Shown here: in pieces, positions 34,879-46,100 of the stretch | How positions within the stretch are numbered: the stretch's first letter is position 1 | How the letters are laid out: the number at the start of each line of letters is the position of its first letter | Assembly: GCA_037893245.1 (NCBI GenBank) | Contig: JBAIAA010000352.1 | Span: forward strand, 620,001-684,000 | Reading direction: 5' to 3' | Origin: Crossaster papposus | Lineage: Eukaryota > Echinodermata > Asteroidea > Velatida > Solasteridae | Length of the DNA stretch: 64,000 nt | Made by a program: the position numbers and the translations under genes | Notes under the pieces: generated by a model | Seen by the model: the letters and a program-made list of their open reading frames with translations, nothing else | Database searches by the model: none | What the model was told of the DNA's origin: nothing

Positions 34879-36313
34879 TGCAGGGACTCAAGTAAAACTC
34901 TGCCCTTCAACTTGAGCAGTGCCCAGTGTTGAATAAATCGGCTCAAAGCGATATTGCCCACAAGGAAAAATGATTATTCGAGTCTATCGAAGAATTACCT
35001 GAAAAAAAGGACAAAAGAAATCTGTTCGCAAAAGGCATTTATGGTAATTCTTTGACATGTTTGCATATAGGCACTGCTCGAGAAAAAACAACTCCTTTTG
35101 AGTATATTGTCAAAACTGTTTTTAAAGAATACCATTCATGTACACTGGTTGAACAGCATCCAATTGTAAATAAGTGATTTCCTTTCAGTAAGGTACATTT
35201 GATAAATATCAAAATGTGTGAAAAAAATTGAAAATATAAATGACCCATATGTAAACAGTTTCTTTTCTCTTTAGTTTTTTTGTTTTTGTTTAATACGCAG
35301 CTGTCGTAATATATGTAAATTGTAAATGATAGCAGAAGATAAAAAAAAAGCTTTAACTACGTGGAATTCTAATAATTGATTAAAAATTGACTCTTAAAAT
35401 AATATGAAACACAATTAAGCTTTACTTTCAAAACTATCTTTCTTTGAGTCTTGCGTTGTATGCAATCTGCCTAATTCCTTGGATTTGTTTTTGGTTTCAT
35501 CTTTGGAAATATCAGCTCTTGTATACAAAATGAAAACTGGCTTTTTGTGTGTTGTATTGGGCTGTGCATTTTCGAATTACTAAATTTTGTATTTGAATAT
35601 TCTTGCTTGGCGCTGACCGCGCCCCAGCCCAATTTGGCCACCGATTGGGATTTGCATGTGCCTGCGACATTTGACGAACAATAAATTCTTGCAAATACAA
35701 GTACATGTAAAGTAACGTCCCAGATGTTTTCACCATCTCGTCGAGATATTCAGCCGAGCTCTGGTGCCATCTAATAATGTTGAAGTGTGCTAAGTAAAGT
35801 GGGTGGTGAAACCTACCTAACAACTTGTTGAGCTGATTAGTCTCGCAAATTGTATTAATATTTGTTCTTGATTATATTTGCATTTGAAGTAATAATAACA
35901 ATTTAAAATGTAGGTTTATTAGGTTTCCTCTGCAACATTAAACTGTCGCGTCTGTCTTTAAAAAAAATTCAGACAGATTGCACTTTTTTTTTTTTTTCAT
36001 CTGTGTATTTTTTAATATAAATTATGGGTTAAATATTTACAAATAAATTTAAAAATTATATGTAATTAAGTTTTATAATTTCCTAAAATATAAAAATGGT
36101 TTATCTTAAAAGTTAGTATTACTGAACTGTAGATTTCACCACATTTCAATCCTGTTGGAAGTTGCCGCAACATAATATATTTTCTAATAATACTAGCTTA
36201 TAATAATAGTGTAGAGACTGTTCATTCTTAAAAAAAAATAACCCAAATTTTGCATATTTTGGTCAGAAGTAGTTTTTTAGTTTGTTTTGCAATCAACTTA
36301 ACTGCAGATAACA
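34879..36313. other. AT-rich intergenic stretch, nothing recognised
   Basis: Homopolymer and low-complexity AT tracts (for example around 35975-36000 and 36215-36240). No open frame has splice context. Confidence 0.4.
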
Positions 36314-36431
36314 TTAACCCTAACATTTCCTATCCAGTCAAACTCCAATGCCAGGTTTAGTTGGAATCAATTCTCCAGAATTTGTGTTGGGTGGGTATGG
36401 CTCCTATTAAATTACACTCTGGGGGTTAGGG
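36314..36431. mobile_element. TTAACCCTAAC-type MITE, short copy
   Basis: TTAACCCTAACATTTCC left and GGGGGTTAGGGTTGA right. The interior CCAGTCAAACTCCAATGCCA corresponds to the element at 5818-6044. Confidence 0.6.
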
Positions 36432-36470
36432 TTGAAGGCAGGCACTAGGCAGCTTTGTGATAAATCTATT

Positions 36471-36729
36471 TTAACCAGTTCGCATCGGATGATGTGTATA
36501 CACACAAAGTTTTTCCAGAATTCAAGGCCGGAAATACTTGTCAGCGACCGGCTCGCAGTGAGCGAGGTAGGAAATATGTCAGCGCCTGGCTCACAGCAAG
36601 CGAAGCCGGAAATATCGGGGTGTGCTACCCACAGATGCTGGCCTGAACCTATCTCTGATCGAGGTTCGTGAAAAATAATCCCTCGCCTTGGCCTGGTCAA
36701 TGTAAAAATAATCTCTGCGCGAACTCTTT
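36471..36729 (+). mobile_element. Family A MITE, diverged subfamily
   Basis: Starts TTAACCAGTTCGCATCGGAT and ends TCTCTGCGCGAACTCTTT. The interior carries the CTCGCAGTGAGCGAGG and CCCACAGATGCTGGCC blocks of the subfamily also found at 12177 and 45321. Confidence 0.75.
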
Positions 36730-36856
36730 CAATGACTGAACCTTCTGCATTAGCTAAACTGCCTGTTTACATGATTTAATTTCCGGATAACGAATGTTTT
36801 GACTGACTTTCACCCTCGAACAAAGATACTGACAATTTGAGAGACCGCTAACATAG

Positions 36857-36920
36857 GGCAAGTTAGCTCAGTTGGTAGAATGCCGTTCCGGAAGTCACAG
36901 GTTCGAGTCCTGCCTTGCCA
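36857..36920 (+). repeat. tRNA-like sequence, degenerate, first of a pair
   Basis: GGCAAGTTAGCTCAGTTGGT start, T-loop-like GGTTCGAGTCC and a matching TTGCCA 3' end. The anticodon region is shortened to about 64 bases overall, and the D stem does not pair. The 35 bases upstream are shared with the copy at 37139, so both are members of a repeat, not independent tRNA genes. Confidence 0.65.
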
Positions 36921-37138
36921 ATTTTTTGGTTGACTTTAAAATGTATGCAAAATTACCTCGTCAGTTTCCCTTGTGGTTTATTTGTGTATTATAATATAAA
37001 AAGTCCCCACAATGTCGCTTTCCAGGTTGTATCGTAAAATTTGGCATGATCCCTGGCCACACGGCATTTTGGTGTTTATGACTTCTGACTAGCGCACTTG
37101 AACAAAGATACTGACAATTTAGGAGACCGCCAACATAG

Positions 37139-37210
37139 GGCAAGATAGCTCAGTTGGTAGAGCACCGGTCCGGTATTCTGGAGGTTGCAGGTTCAAGTCC
37201 CGCCTTGTCA
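37139..37210 (+). repeat. tRNA-like sequence, near full length, second of a pair
   Basis: 72 bases beginning GGCAAGATAGCTCAGTTGGT with D and T arms intact and acceptor GGCAAG/CTTGTC. The anticodon arm CCGGT-CCGGTAT-TCTGG has a T-T mismatch and C at position 33, where U is normal, so it is probably a pseudo-tRNA or SINE head (the anticodon position would read GGT). The upstream flank GATACTGACAATTT...GAGACCGC is shared with the copy at 36857. Confidence 0.6.
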
Positions 37211-40060
37211 ATTTCTTTGTTCACATTAAAACTCTTAGTTATCTCAGTTGAATTGTTGTTTTCTTTGGTACTCGGTATCCTGGCTAATTGTGTGTTCAAT
37301 TTAATAGCCAGAGGTTCAACCACGCCACAGTACTCCTAATACTTACTAAAACAAATTGCTAATGCATCCATATTAACTAGATTTTGTGACATCGGTAGAT
37401 AATAAATAATTGTTGACTGCTGTGATGTGGGATATGTTTTTAACACCCAAGGGATACATAACACCCAGGCGATTTCATGCAAGAAGAGTGACAATTGGTT
37501 TTATAGACCGGACAATTGATCGTCCTAGACCAATAAAAACACAGTATCCAAGTCATGGGTACAATATATAACAATTTAACAGAAAAACCCATTCATGCAA
37601 ACAAATAATAATAACTTCTTAAGCGAGTGTTTCTAAATTCATTTCCTTATTTTACTTTTATATAGTAGCTAAGCATTTAAAGTTTTCTAAATGGGACAAA
37701 GGCATGCATTTAATTTTGTGATTGGTTGGTGTTGTTAAAATTACATTTCCATTGAATGTATCTGTTTTAATACTAAGTTGTCTTTGTTGCTTCAGTAGTG
37801 GTTTTAATATCAATATAAGTTTTGTTTTACGGTTGTGTATTCATTCTTTTGATAGTTTTTTTAAAGTCTGGTTCCCTGACCCTACTTCAGACAAACTGGG
37901 GTTTATACATGTAGATGTTAGGGAACCACACTGGCTGACTTGTATCCATTAACTGGTGTGTATTACAGATAGCAAATCGAATGTGGACTAAGAAAATTTA
38001 AAAAAAATTAGGGCCAAAATTCAACTTTTCTTGAAAATGACAGCACACCAGGTGTCATTATTTCATAAGATGCTTGAGACTATTATTCACTTACATTAAA
38101 GTAAGATATTTCATAATAATTCAGTAGTAAAAAAAATGGTTGCTTTAATAATACAAATAAGTGTTTGTTTCTCCATTGCTTTTTTGTGGTCTATAGAATT
38201 AACGGTTATTTACATACTTTACCTGTACTCTAGAGTGTTGGTGATACAAAATTTGTGAAAATTACCAAAGTTTAATTCCAAAATGAAATATTTCAGTGAT
38301 AAACAATTATGTTGGTTAATAATGGTTTTATTATCGTAAGCACTCGGTAAGAAGCGAGTTTCCAGTTATAGTTTACCATTTGTCAGTTTTGCATTTTTAT
38401 CGTTTCAAACAGCAAAAGTTAGAAAAATCTTAAGAATGGTGCTCGATAATCAATCCAACAAAGTTTTAGCTCTGTGAATGCTGTATATTCTGAGAAAATA
38501 ATATTCTCAGATTTCGATCTTAAACGAATTACTCATTGGAAATTTAAAAAAATGCATTTTTGGACTTCTTTTTCAAAATGACATGTCAGAAGGAATAGTT
38601 TCACGGAGAGTTTAGAGTGGTCATTATTTTTACATCAAGTATAAGCGTTTGAATAATAATTTGCTTGGTTATTTTCAAACGGTATACTGTCCCTTCAATT
38701 AATAGTTAGTAAGAGATAGATTTTGTTAAGAGATACAAGTTTGGGAATGCGTCGGCTGTAAGAAAAATGTGTAGCTTACAAGCAATCGCCCCAACAATGT
38801 ACGTTTGTTATTTATTTTGCAAATTTGATAATTTTATGTCTTTGTCCCCGTATTGGGTGTTGGTGTTTCATGAACCTAAAAGACTGTGTCTAGTTAATGA
38901 AGAGAATAAGAATATTGGTTATTAATTATCAAATTTTAGTTGTATGTTATGGCAAAAGATGTGAAGTATATTTGCAATTTTACAATTACAAAATTATTTG
39001 TATGCACTTTTGGCAATTTGATTGTTTTTCTTCTTTTTGTGCCATTGCTTTTTGCGGAAATATTGATGAAAAAAATAAGCACACTAATGAATTTCTTTTA
39101 ATTTATTCGGGAATATAATAATGTTAATTTGGCTAGTTTATAGAATCTGTTTAAAAATAGTTCTGTTATCATGCCCGAATGCACCCAAATGCTTGTACAA
39201 GCCAATTTGAATAAAATAAAATGAATAATTATGAGCTGAAAACAGGAGAGATGTTCAAGTGTCCATGTAAAAGGTTGGTTTTAATTACGTGTTCATTTTA
39301 CGTAACTATCTTTATATTGGGTAACTTGTTTATTTGATTTGTGGAACGTTCGAAGGTGCAATGTCACCCAGCCGAGAAACTGACAAAAGGGTCATTCGGT
39401 GTCAATTCAACACACTTTTGTACCAGATTGAAATTATATGGGTGTCATGATTGGCCTATATGAGAAACGCCCAGAACTGATTTTTTTTCTTTTTATTTGG
39501 GGGTGGGGGGGGGGGGGGGCTGAATCTGTCTCGTTAGTTTTTGAGATACAGGTCAGTGAACTTTGGACTAATTAGCATGACCTCAAAATTTTAAATACTT
39601 ATATCTCTAAGTATAGTACGGTACATAGAAGGCCAAGTTGTACATCATTTTAAAGCTCTTTGAATGGTCCCCATTTTATAGAATCGAATCAAAATAGTAG
39701 CGTAAAGCATACATAAAATACAAAACAAAATGATCTTTGACCTTGAATTTATAAAATGTTATTTTTATAATTTTGTAATGGGTGCTTTTAAATGTTGTAA
39801 GAATATAATTTGTTAAAGAAATGTTTGTTGTGAAAACAAATTCTATACACCACTGGGGTACGGGTATGATCGACTGTCTGAAAATGTTTACTTTGTGGCA
39901 GTGAACAAAGACAACATTTTATTGAAAAATCGTGACTATTGTAACAAATGCACTACAGAACAAATGCATACATGAAATGGTCGTCGTGTCGATATTTTCT
40001 GGAATTTTTCTTGCCCATGCGCAAATGGTTGAACCAAAGCGCGCCATTGCAACTATTTAG
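37211..40060. other. Long gene-poor AT-rich stretch before RPA1
   Basis: No coding exon is seen on either strand. About 38069-38134 holds a fragment of the family B interior (TTATTCACTT, AAGTAAGATATTTC, AATAATTCAGTAGTAAA). A G run sits at 39499-39519. Confidence 0.45.
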
Positions 40061-40090
40061 TCACGTCAGTAAAAATGTGGCGGGAGCGCT
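40061..40090 (+). promoter_or_regulatory. Putative RPA1 proximal promoter with E2F-like and ATF/CRE-like sites
   Basis: TCACGTCAGT at 40061-40070 (CRE/ATF-like) and GGCGGGA at 40079-40085 (E2F core) lie 60-90 bases before the RPA1 start codon. E2F control is typical for S-phase replication genes. Sites are read by eye; binding is inferred. Confidence 0.45.
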
Positions 40091-40147
40091 AGCGGAGACT
40101 AAACTGCATCTTTTCTTCATTATTCGTCGAGACTTCTCCGTGACAAC

Positions 40148-43100
40148 ATGAGCGCCAAGCTATCGTCTGGAGCCTTAACGGTAAGAAAACTTTTTCGTTC
40201 TGAAGATACATGGCTGTAACGTTAGGTTGACCCCACGGTGCGAATGTGCATGCCTGCCCTAGCGAGACCAGCGCCGCTGGCATGGCAGCGGAGGGCCATT
40301 TTTGCCTTCCAAACTAGTGTCAGTGTCACCACACTAAAATTGTCTTTTGTAGTCTTTGATTTCTAGTAGTAAGCAGTACTGCCCGAAAGTCAAAGAAAAT
40401 TCACCAAAATGAAGAGAAAAACGTGCCTTTTTGATTGATGATATTTAATATAAAAAGTACTCTGAAACAGTTCGATGTTCTCGATATCACGGATGCGACC
40501 ATTTTTGTTTTGAACACGTGATATGTGTTGTCTATTTTTATCGTTTTTCGTGCAAGAGTTGAGTTTATATATTTTTGTTATCATGAGATTTGGACAGAGA
40601 ATGAATCATGCTTTCTGATATAGTACCAAATTCAGCGATTGTAGTGCATTCTTAGGGTAAGAAAATAAACATCTAGTGAAAAAATATATAAAGATTTTGT
40701 GATTTTAGGCAACTAAATAATATTAATGGAGAAATAACCCTTCACCAGAAGAAACTATACAAATAATTGTTGCACCGTTGTAATCTTCGGATAGGTTTTC
40801 CAATAATGCACAAATTGTCTGTAAAATCTAAAACAAATGCAAAAACTGCCGTTCTCCCTACCACACTTACAAGACTTGTGCGCCTGAATGTATCAATTAA
40901 CATTGATTGGTACCTGGAAATGTATGCTTTACTGTCTTATTGTGTTTTTTCACCTGCAGGCAATAAATGATGGACAGCAGATAGAAAAGCCAGTTTTTCA
41001 ACTTCTGGTATGTTGTAATTTTTGTAATGAAAATTGCAAGTTTCCAACCACGTTTGTTTGGCCATGTTTTTTGAAAAATACTTTAAATAGGGCAGTCTTC
41101 ATGATAGAAGATTTGATCATGCAAAATGATTTTGCCCATCGCCCCCCACCGCCCCCCCCCCCCCTTTCCCTGTTAGAAATTTTTAATCAAATAAGTTAGG
41201 GTCTAAATCTTTAATCAAATAAAAATATACACTGTATTGAGTTCAAATGTGCCTTTTGTGTCCCTCTTGAAAATATTATACACCTAGGTGGCTTCTGTCA
41301 CAGAAGTTAACCCTAGTTATGCCATTGCCCAAAAGTAGAGATATTAATTGACAACTAGCAAATGTTAAGCTTGTTTCTTGTTTAAACCTTTAAACCTTAA
41401 ACATTTTACTCTCCCCCCCCCCCCCCCCCCTCCCTCCCCCGGAAATAATTTCCGACATTTGTTTGTGGTCCCACACACCTGAAAAATGTGCACAGGAGTA
41501 CTGCAACTGTACTTTCAAGAGCTTAACCCTAACCCTGCCAGATCCAGCACAGTGCATCTGTTTGACCTTGACCTTGCTGGACTCTGCACACTGACTCTGC
41601 AAGTCAATGTGACAAAGTATGCAATCTGTTGCGTCTGGCAGGGTTTCTAGCCAAAATACCCTGGAGGGTTAGGGCTAATTAGTGGAAGATGGGGTACATG
41701 TGTTGTGAATACAGAACTTGCTAAAAGAAACTGTTGACTAGGGTGACTACTGATTATTGACGAAAACTACTAGAGGCCAAGTTTGATCAAGGACTATAGT
41801 TAACCATAGTTTGACTAACTCTGATCGAACTCGGGCTAGTCGACGATGGTTGGACTAGTCTAGTTGACTATCCACGACCAGCCTACCGCGGTTGGTCGCA
41901 TCGATGGTAACCAGTAGCCGCTTTAAAAGCACAGTACAGAGAGGACCAGTTTGGCAGTTATCAATAGTTCAACTAGAGTCGTTCGCACTTTAACTTCAGT
42001 GCGCATGCCCTAATGACGTCACAAACTAACCACTAGTTAACTATAGTTCCTTGATCGAACTTGGCCTTATCCTGCCCTTATCCTGAAACTTGTGATCCTT
42101 CTATTTTTCTACCTCTTTATCTGGGTCTGCTTAAAAACCTGCACTCGTAACCCGCTGTGTTTTCTCTCCAGGCATTAAAGAAGCTAAATCCCGCTGCTTC
42201 CACCAACACTACCGTTGACCGCTACAGAATAATGCTGTCTGATAGCGTACACAACAACACGGGTAAGCTCTTCTGTCGGCGAAGAACAAAGCCTTCTGAT
42301 TTTGGACTGGCAGATATGGCTCAATTATCTCATTCTTGAATGCAACAAATAAAATGGAAACAGTGCTGCCTTGATACATAATATTACAAGGCAGGGTTGT
42401 AGTCGAGTCCCTGCAAGTCCTTTCACAAGTCCTTTCGTGAAGCCAGTCACAAGTCCCTTCATAAAGGCAGTCACAAGTAACTAGATAAACAATGACAAAG
42501 GAATGCCTTTGTCAAAGCTGATTTGAATAGCTTGTGATTTGAATTGGAACTGAAGGACTTGTGATGGACTTGCAGGGACTTACAGGGACTTACAGGGACT
42601 TACAGGGACTTGTGGTGGACTCAACTACATCCCTGTTACAAGGGGGCAAGGAAGCACAAAACTATTACATAAAACAAGGAAATAAACATAGATCTGATCA
42701 TCCATGCGAGTAAAAACTGAAATCCTTTCCTTTCTGCAGCCATGTTGGCCGTACAGCTAAATCAGATGGTGGCCGCCGGTCAGCTAGAACCTAACACGGT
42801 GATCCGTCTGGACCGCTACGTCTGCAACAAACTACCCGGAAACAGGTGGGCAAATCAATGCATTCTTTTCTTTCAAAAAATCTCTCTTTTTTTGCTCCTA
42901 AGATTAATTAGCAAACTTAAGAAAAAGAGAAAGTGCCCATTGGATCTTAGACCCTAACCCGGCCAGATGGAGCACAGTGCATCAGAAAAAAAAGTCTGGT
43001 GCGCTATGATGCCTTCGGCTGTCGACCCGTGCATGAACACCACAGTCTAAGGCCGTGTCCGAAACGAGTGTCTAGAGCTACAGTCTACGTCTACAGTCGG

Positions 43101-46100
43101 ACGTGGCTACGGTAGAGCCTATGGCTAGTTATTGCGCCCCCAAGCTATGCTTGAATTAGTGTTTGCAAAATTATGATGTAAGAATTTACAAAAATTATCG
43201 TCTGCTAGATGTTACGCAATGTTTGTTTACAGCCGGTCGAAATACCTGATGATATTGACTTGTTTATCGCTCCAAAATTAACGTTAGTGCTGCCGCCATT
43301 TTGTTTTACCTGAGCTAGACAACTTCTTTTATGGCTAGATTTTTGCGACATTGTAGCTGTAGCTCTAGATGGCATTTCGGACAGCGCTAAAGAATGGCCG
43401 ACGCAGACAAAAGCTGTAGCTCTAGACACCCGTTTCGGACACGGCCTTAGACTATTAAGAGCTAGTCCCTATTGAACAATGCCAGAGATGAATTCTCCTG
43501 CATTGGGTGACTGGAGACTCTGAGGCAGTTTGACCTTGACATTTGTGACCTGATGGATACTGCTGCGCCTGGCAGGGTTGTCAAACTTTGTCGCTGCATG
43601 TTGCTGCGCTTGGCATGGTTTCTAGACAAAATACCATGGAGGGTTAGGGTTAATGGTTTTAAAGAGATAGTAATCCTTTTTGAAACTATCTATTTGCAAC
43701 TATCCTCTTTGATCATTCCTTGTTACTTGTGATGTACTTGTACTTCTAACTTGTAATCAATCTAACAATGACCACATCACTCTTAAGCCGTGTCAGAATT
43801 ACTTGCCTGTGGCTAGAAAGTACACACGCGCCTATGGAAGCGGCTGCAGCTGCCTCCCATTGACACGTGTATAATTGCCAGTCATAGCCGATGCCATTTA
43901 GACGTGGCTTACACCCATGTCGACTTTTCGTCCATCAGACGTGTGGTGATTATCCTGGAGCTGACGGTCGTCATGCCGGGGAGTCAGGTCGGTGGGAAGA
44001 TCGGCAATCCAGTCGCCCTTCCCCTGAGTGGTGGGGGAGGCACTAACGGGCAGCAAGCACAAGCCCCGCAGCACACCCCACAACAACAACCATCAATGAG
44101 AGCTGGAGGTAAGGGCTACGTAGAGTAACAAAGTCGGCTTAATGTATAACCCTAACCCCTTGGTTAACCTGGGGCCAATTTCATAGAGCTGCTAAGCACA
44201 AAAATTTGCTTAGCACAACAAAGTCTTGCTCATTAAAAGCAGGTTACTAGCCAAAATTCTACGTGTTTTTCATGCTAAGCAAACAACTAGCTGATTATCA
44301 ATCAAAAGCAATACAAATCAAGTGAAAATTTGGTCTGTAACCTTGTTTTTGCCACGGACAAATTTTCATACTAAGCAAATTTTTGTGCTTAGCAGCTCTA
44401 TGAAATTGGGTTCACTTTATTTAATTTGTCATCTGTGGTGTTTTTTTTTCCTCTGTGTTCGATGGTTTTGCAGCTTCACCGATGGGCGTTGCCAAGGCCA
44501 ACAGTTTCCCCAGCGCCAGCGGGAGTTTCAACAAGCCGAGTAACTACGGAGGAGCTGGGCCTTCGTCCGGCATGAGTCCCCCCAAACAAGCTCAGCCAAT
44601 CAGCAGTTTGACCCCGTACCAGAATAGGTGGGTGCTAGCTCTCCAAGAGATACATAAATATTTTGGGTCGTAAACAGGAACATTAAACTTGTCAGTTCCA
44701 TCCCATTTGTGTTTTTTGTTGTTGTTTTTTTTTTTGGGGGGGGGGAGAGCTGGCATTCTATTCTTTGTCATACCTGAGCTGAGAATAAATCTTTGTGGTG
44801 AGTGCATGGAGGAAAAGATACGTATTATTATTTTTAAAGGTAGTGTACACCATTGGTAATTGCTTGAATTATTATAAATGGGTAGATTTGAGGGGTTGTA
44901 TTTTATAGTAAATATCGTTTAACTGACCTGTCCGAAGTTTTACAATCATGGATGCCGAGAAAAGCACGAAAAACGGCGTTTTTTTTCAACCGGCGCCGAG
45001 CAGTTATTCTTATGTTAACTTTGTTTTTTCGCGATCGCCATTCGGCGAATTTTTCTTTAGAAAATTATGTTTTTCGGAATAATTACAGGATATCTAGCGC
45101 AATCATTTTGCTGGATAGTATATTGGTCGTAAATATTTTTGATATCTTCAAATGGTGTATCTTACCTTTAAAGCAGCTACACGTCATTGTTTAAAACAAT
45201 TGGCTTCGTGCACAAGTACGGAAAGGAACGGACAGTTGGAGAGTAATATCGACGCCGTCTATACCCGACTTCAATTTAAGTGTCTGGTTCTCGCTATAGT
45301 AATCTTAATTATAAATTAATTTGCTAGATCGCGTCGGATGCCGTATACAACCAATGTTTTTAAGAAATTCAAAACTAATGACAGATAAACACATCACAAG
45401 CAAGGCCGGATATATCTGTCGGCAACTGGCTCGCTGTGAGCAAGGCCCAAAATATCAGGGTGTGCTACCTGCAGATGCTGGCCTGAACCCCTTTCGGTTT
45501 GAGGTTCGAGAAAAACAATCCCGCGTGTGCCTGGTCAATGTCAAAATAATCCCGGCACAAACTAGTTAAAAACAAGAATTTCTCCTCTTTTTTTTTTTCA
45601 AAATAATTTTGGTAGATGGACTATCAAGACTCGCGTTTCCAGCAAATCCAATATCCGCACCTGGAGTAACTCGCGAGGCGAGGGCAAGCTGTTCTCCATG
45701 GACCTGTGCGATCAGTCTGGCGAGATCCGAGCCACGGCCTTCAAGGAGCAGTGCGACAAGTTCTACGACTTGATTGAAATCGGAAAGGTGTGGTGTTGGC
45801 TCTACTGCTAAATTTCAGAAATTCGTTGTGGTTGAGGGGATTCAAATTCAGTATTGAAAGTTCAGAAGGGGGATGAACTTTTTTTAAACTGTATTTCTCG
45901 CCATTTTCGTGTCGTCTAAACAAGGTTTTGGGAGACACCAGTCCTAAATTCTGTATGACCGTAGCCCCGTATGTAAGTTAAAGTTTCAGGTTAAGGTCTT
46001 TGAAAAAACATGTTTAACTTCGACCTGCTTTTATGAATTTTGAAGAAAATTGAGTGCAGTGAACCTTGGGTGGGAAGACATTTCTTCATTGGATCACAGT

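Noticed and set aside
34605..34961. Repeat-rich peptides over the 14-base minisatellite
   Set aside because: Open frames are generated by the tandem repeat in all phases; no start or splice evidence.
36857..37210. Functional tRNA genes
   Set aside because: The first lacks a proper D stem and anticodon arm; the second has C at position 33 and a mismatched anticodon stem, and both share a repeat leader.
41523..43656. Interstitial telomere tracts (AACCCTAACCC)
   Set aside because: Only two or three units, and they occur at the ends of a dispersed repeat, so they are element termini rather than telomeric arrays.
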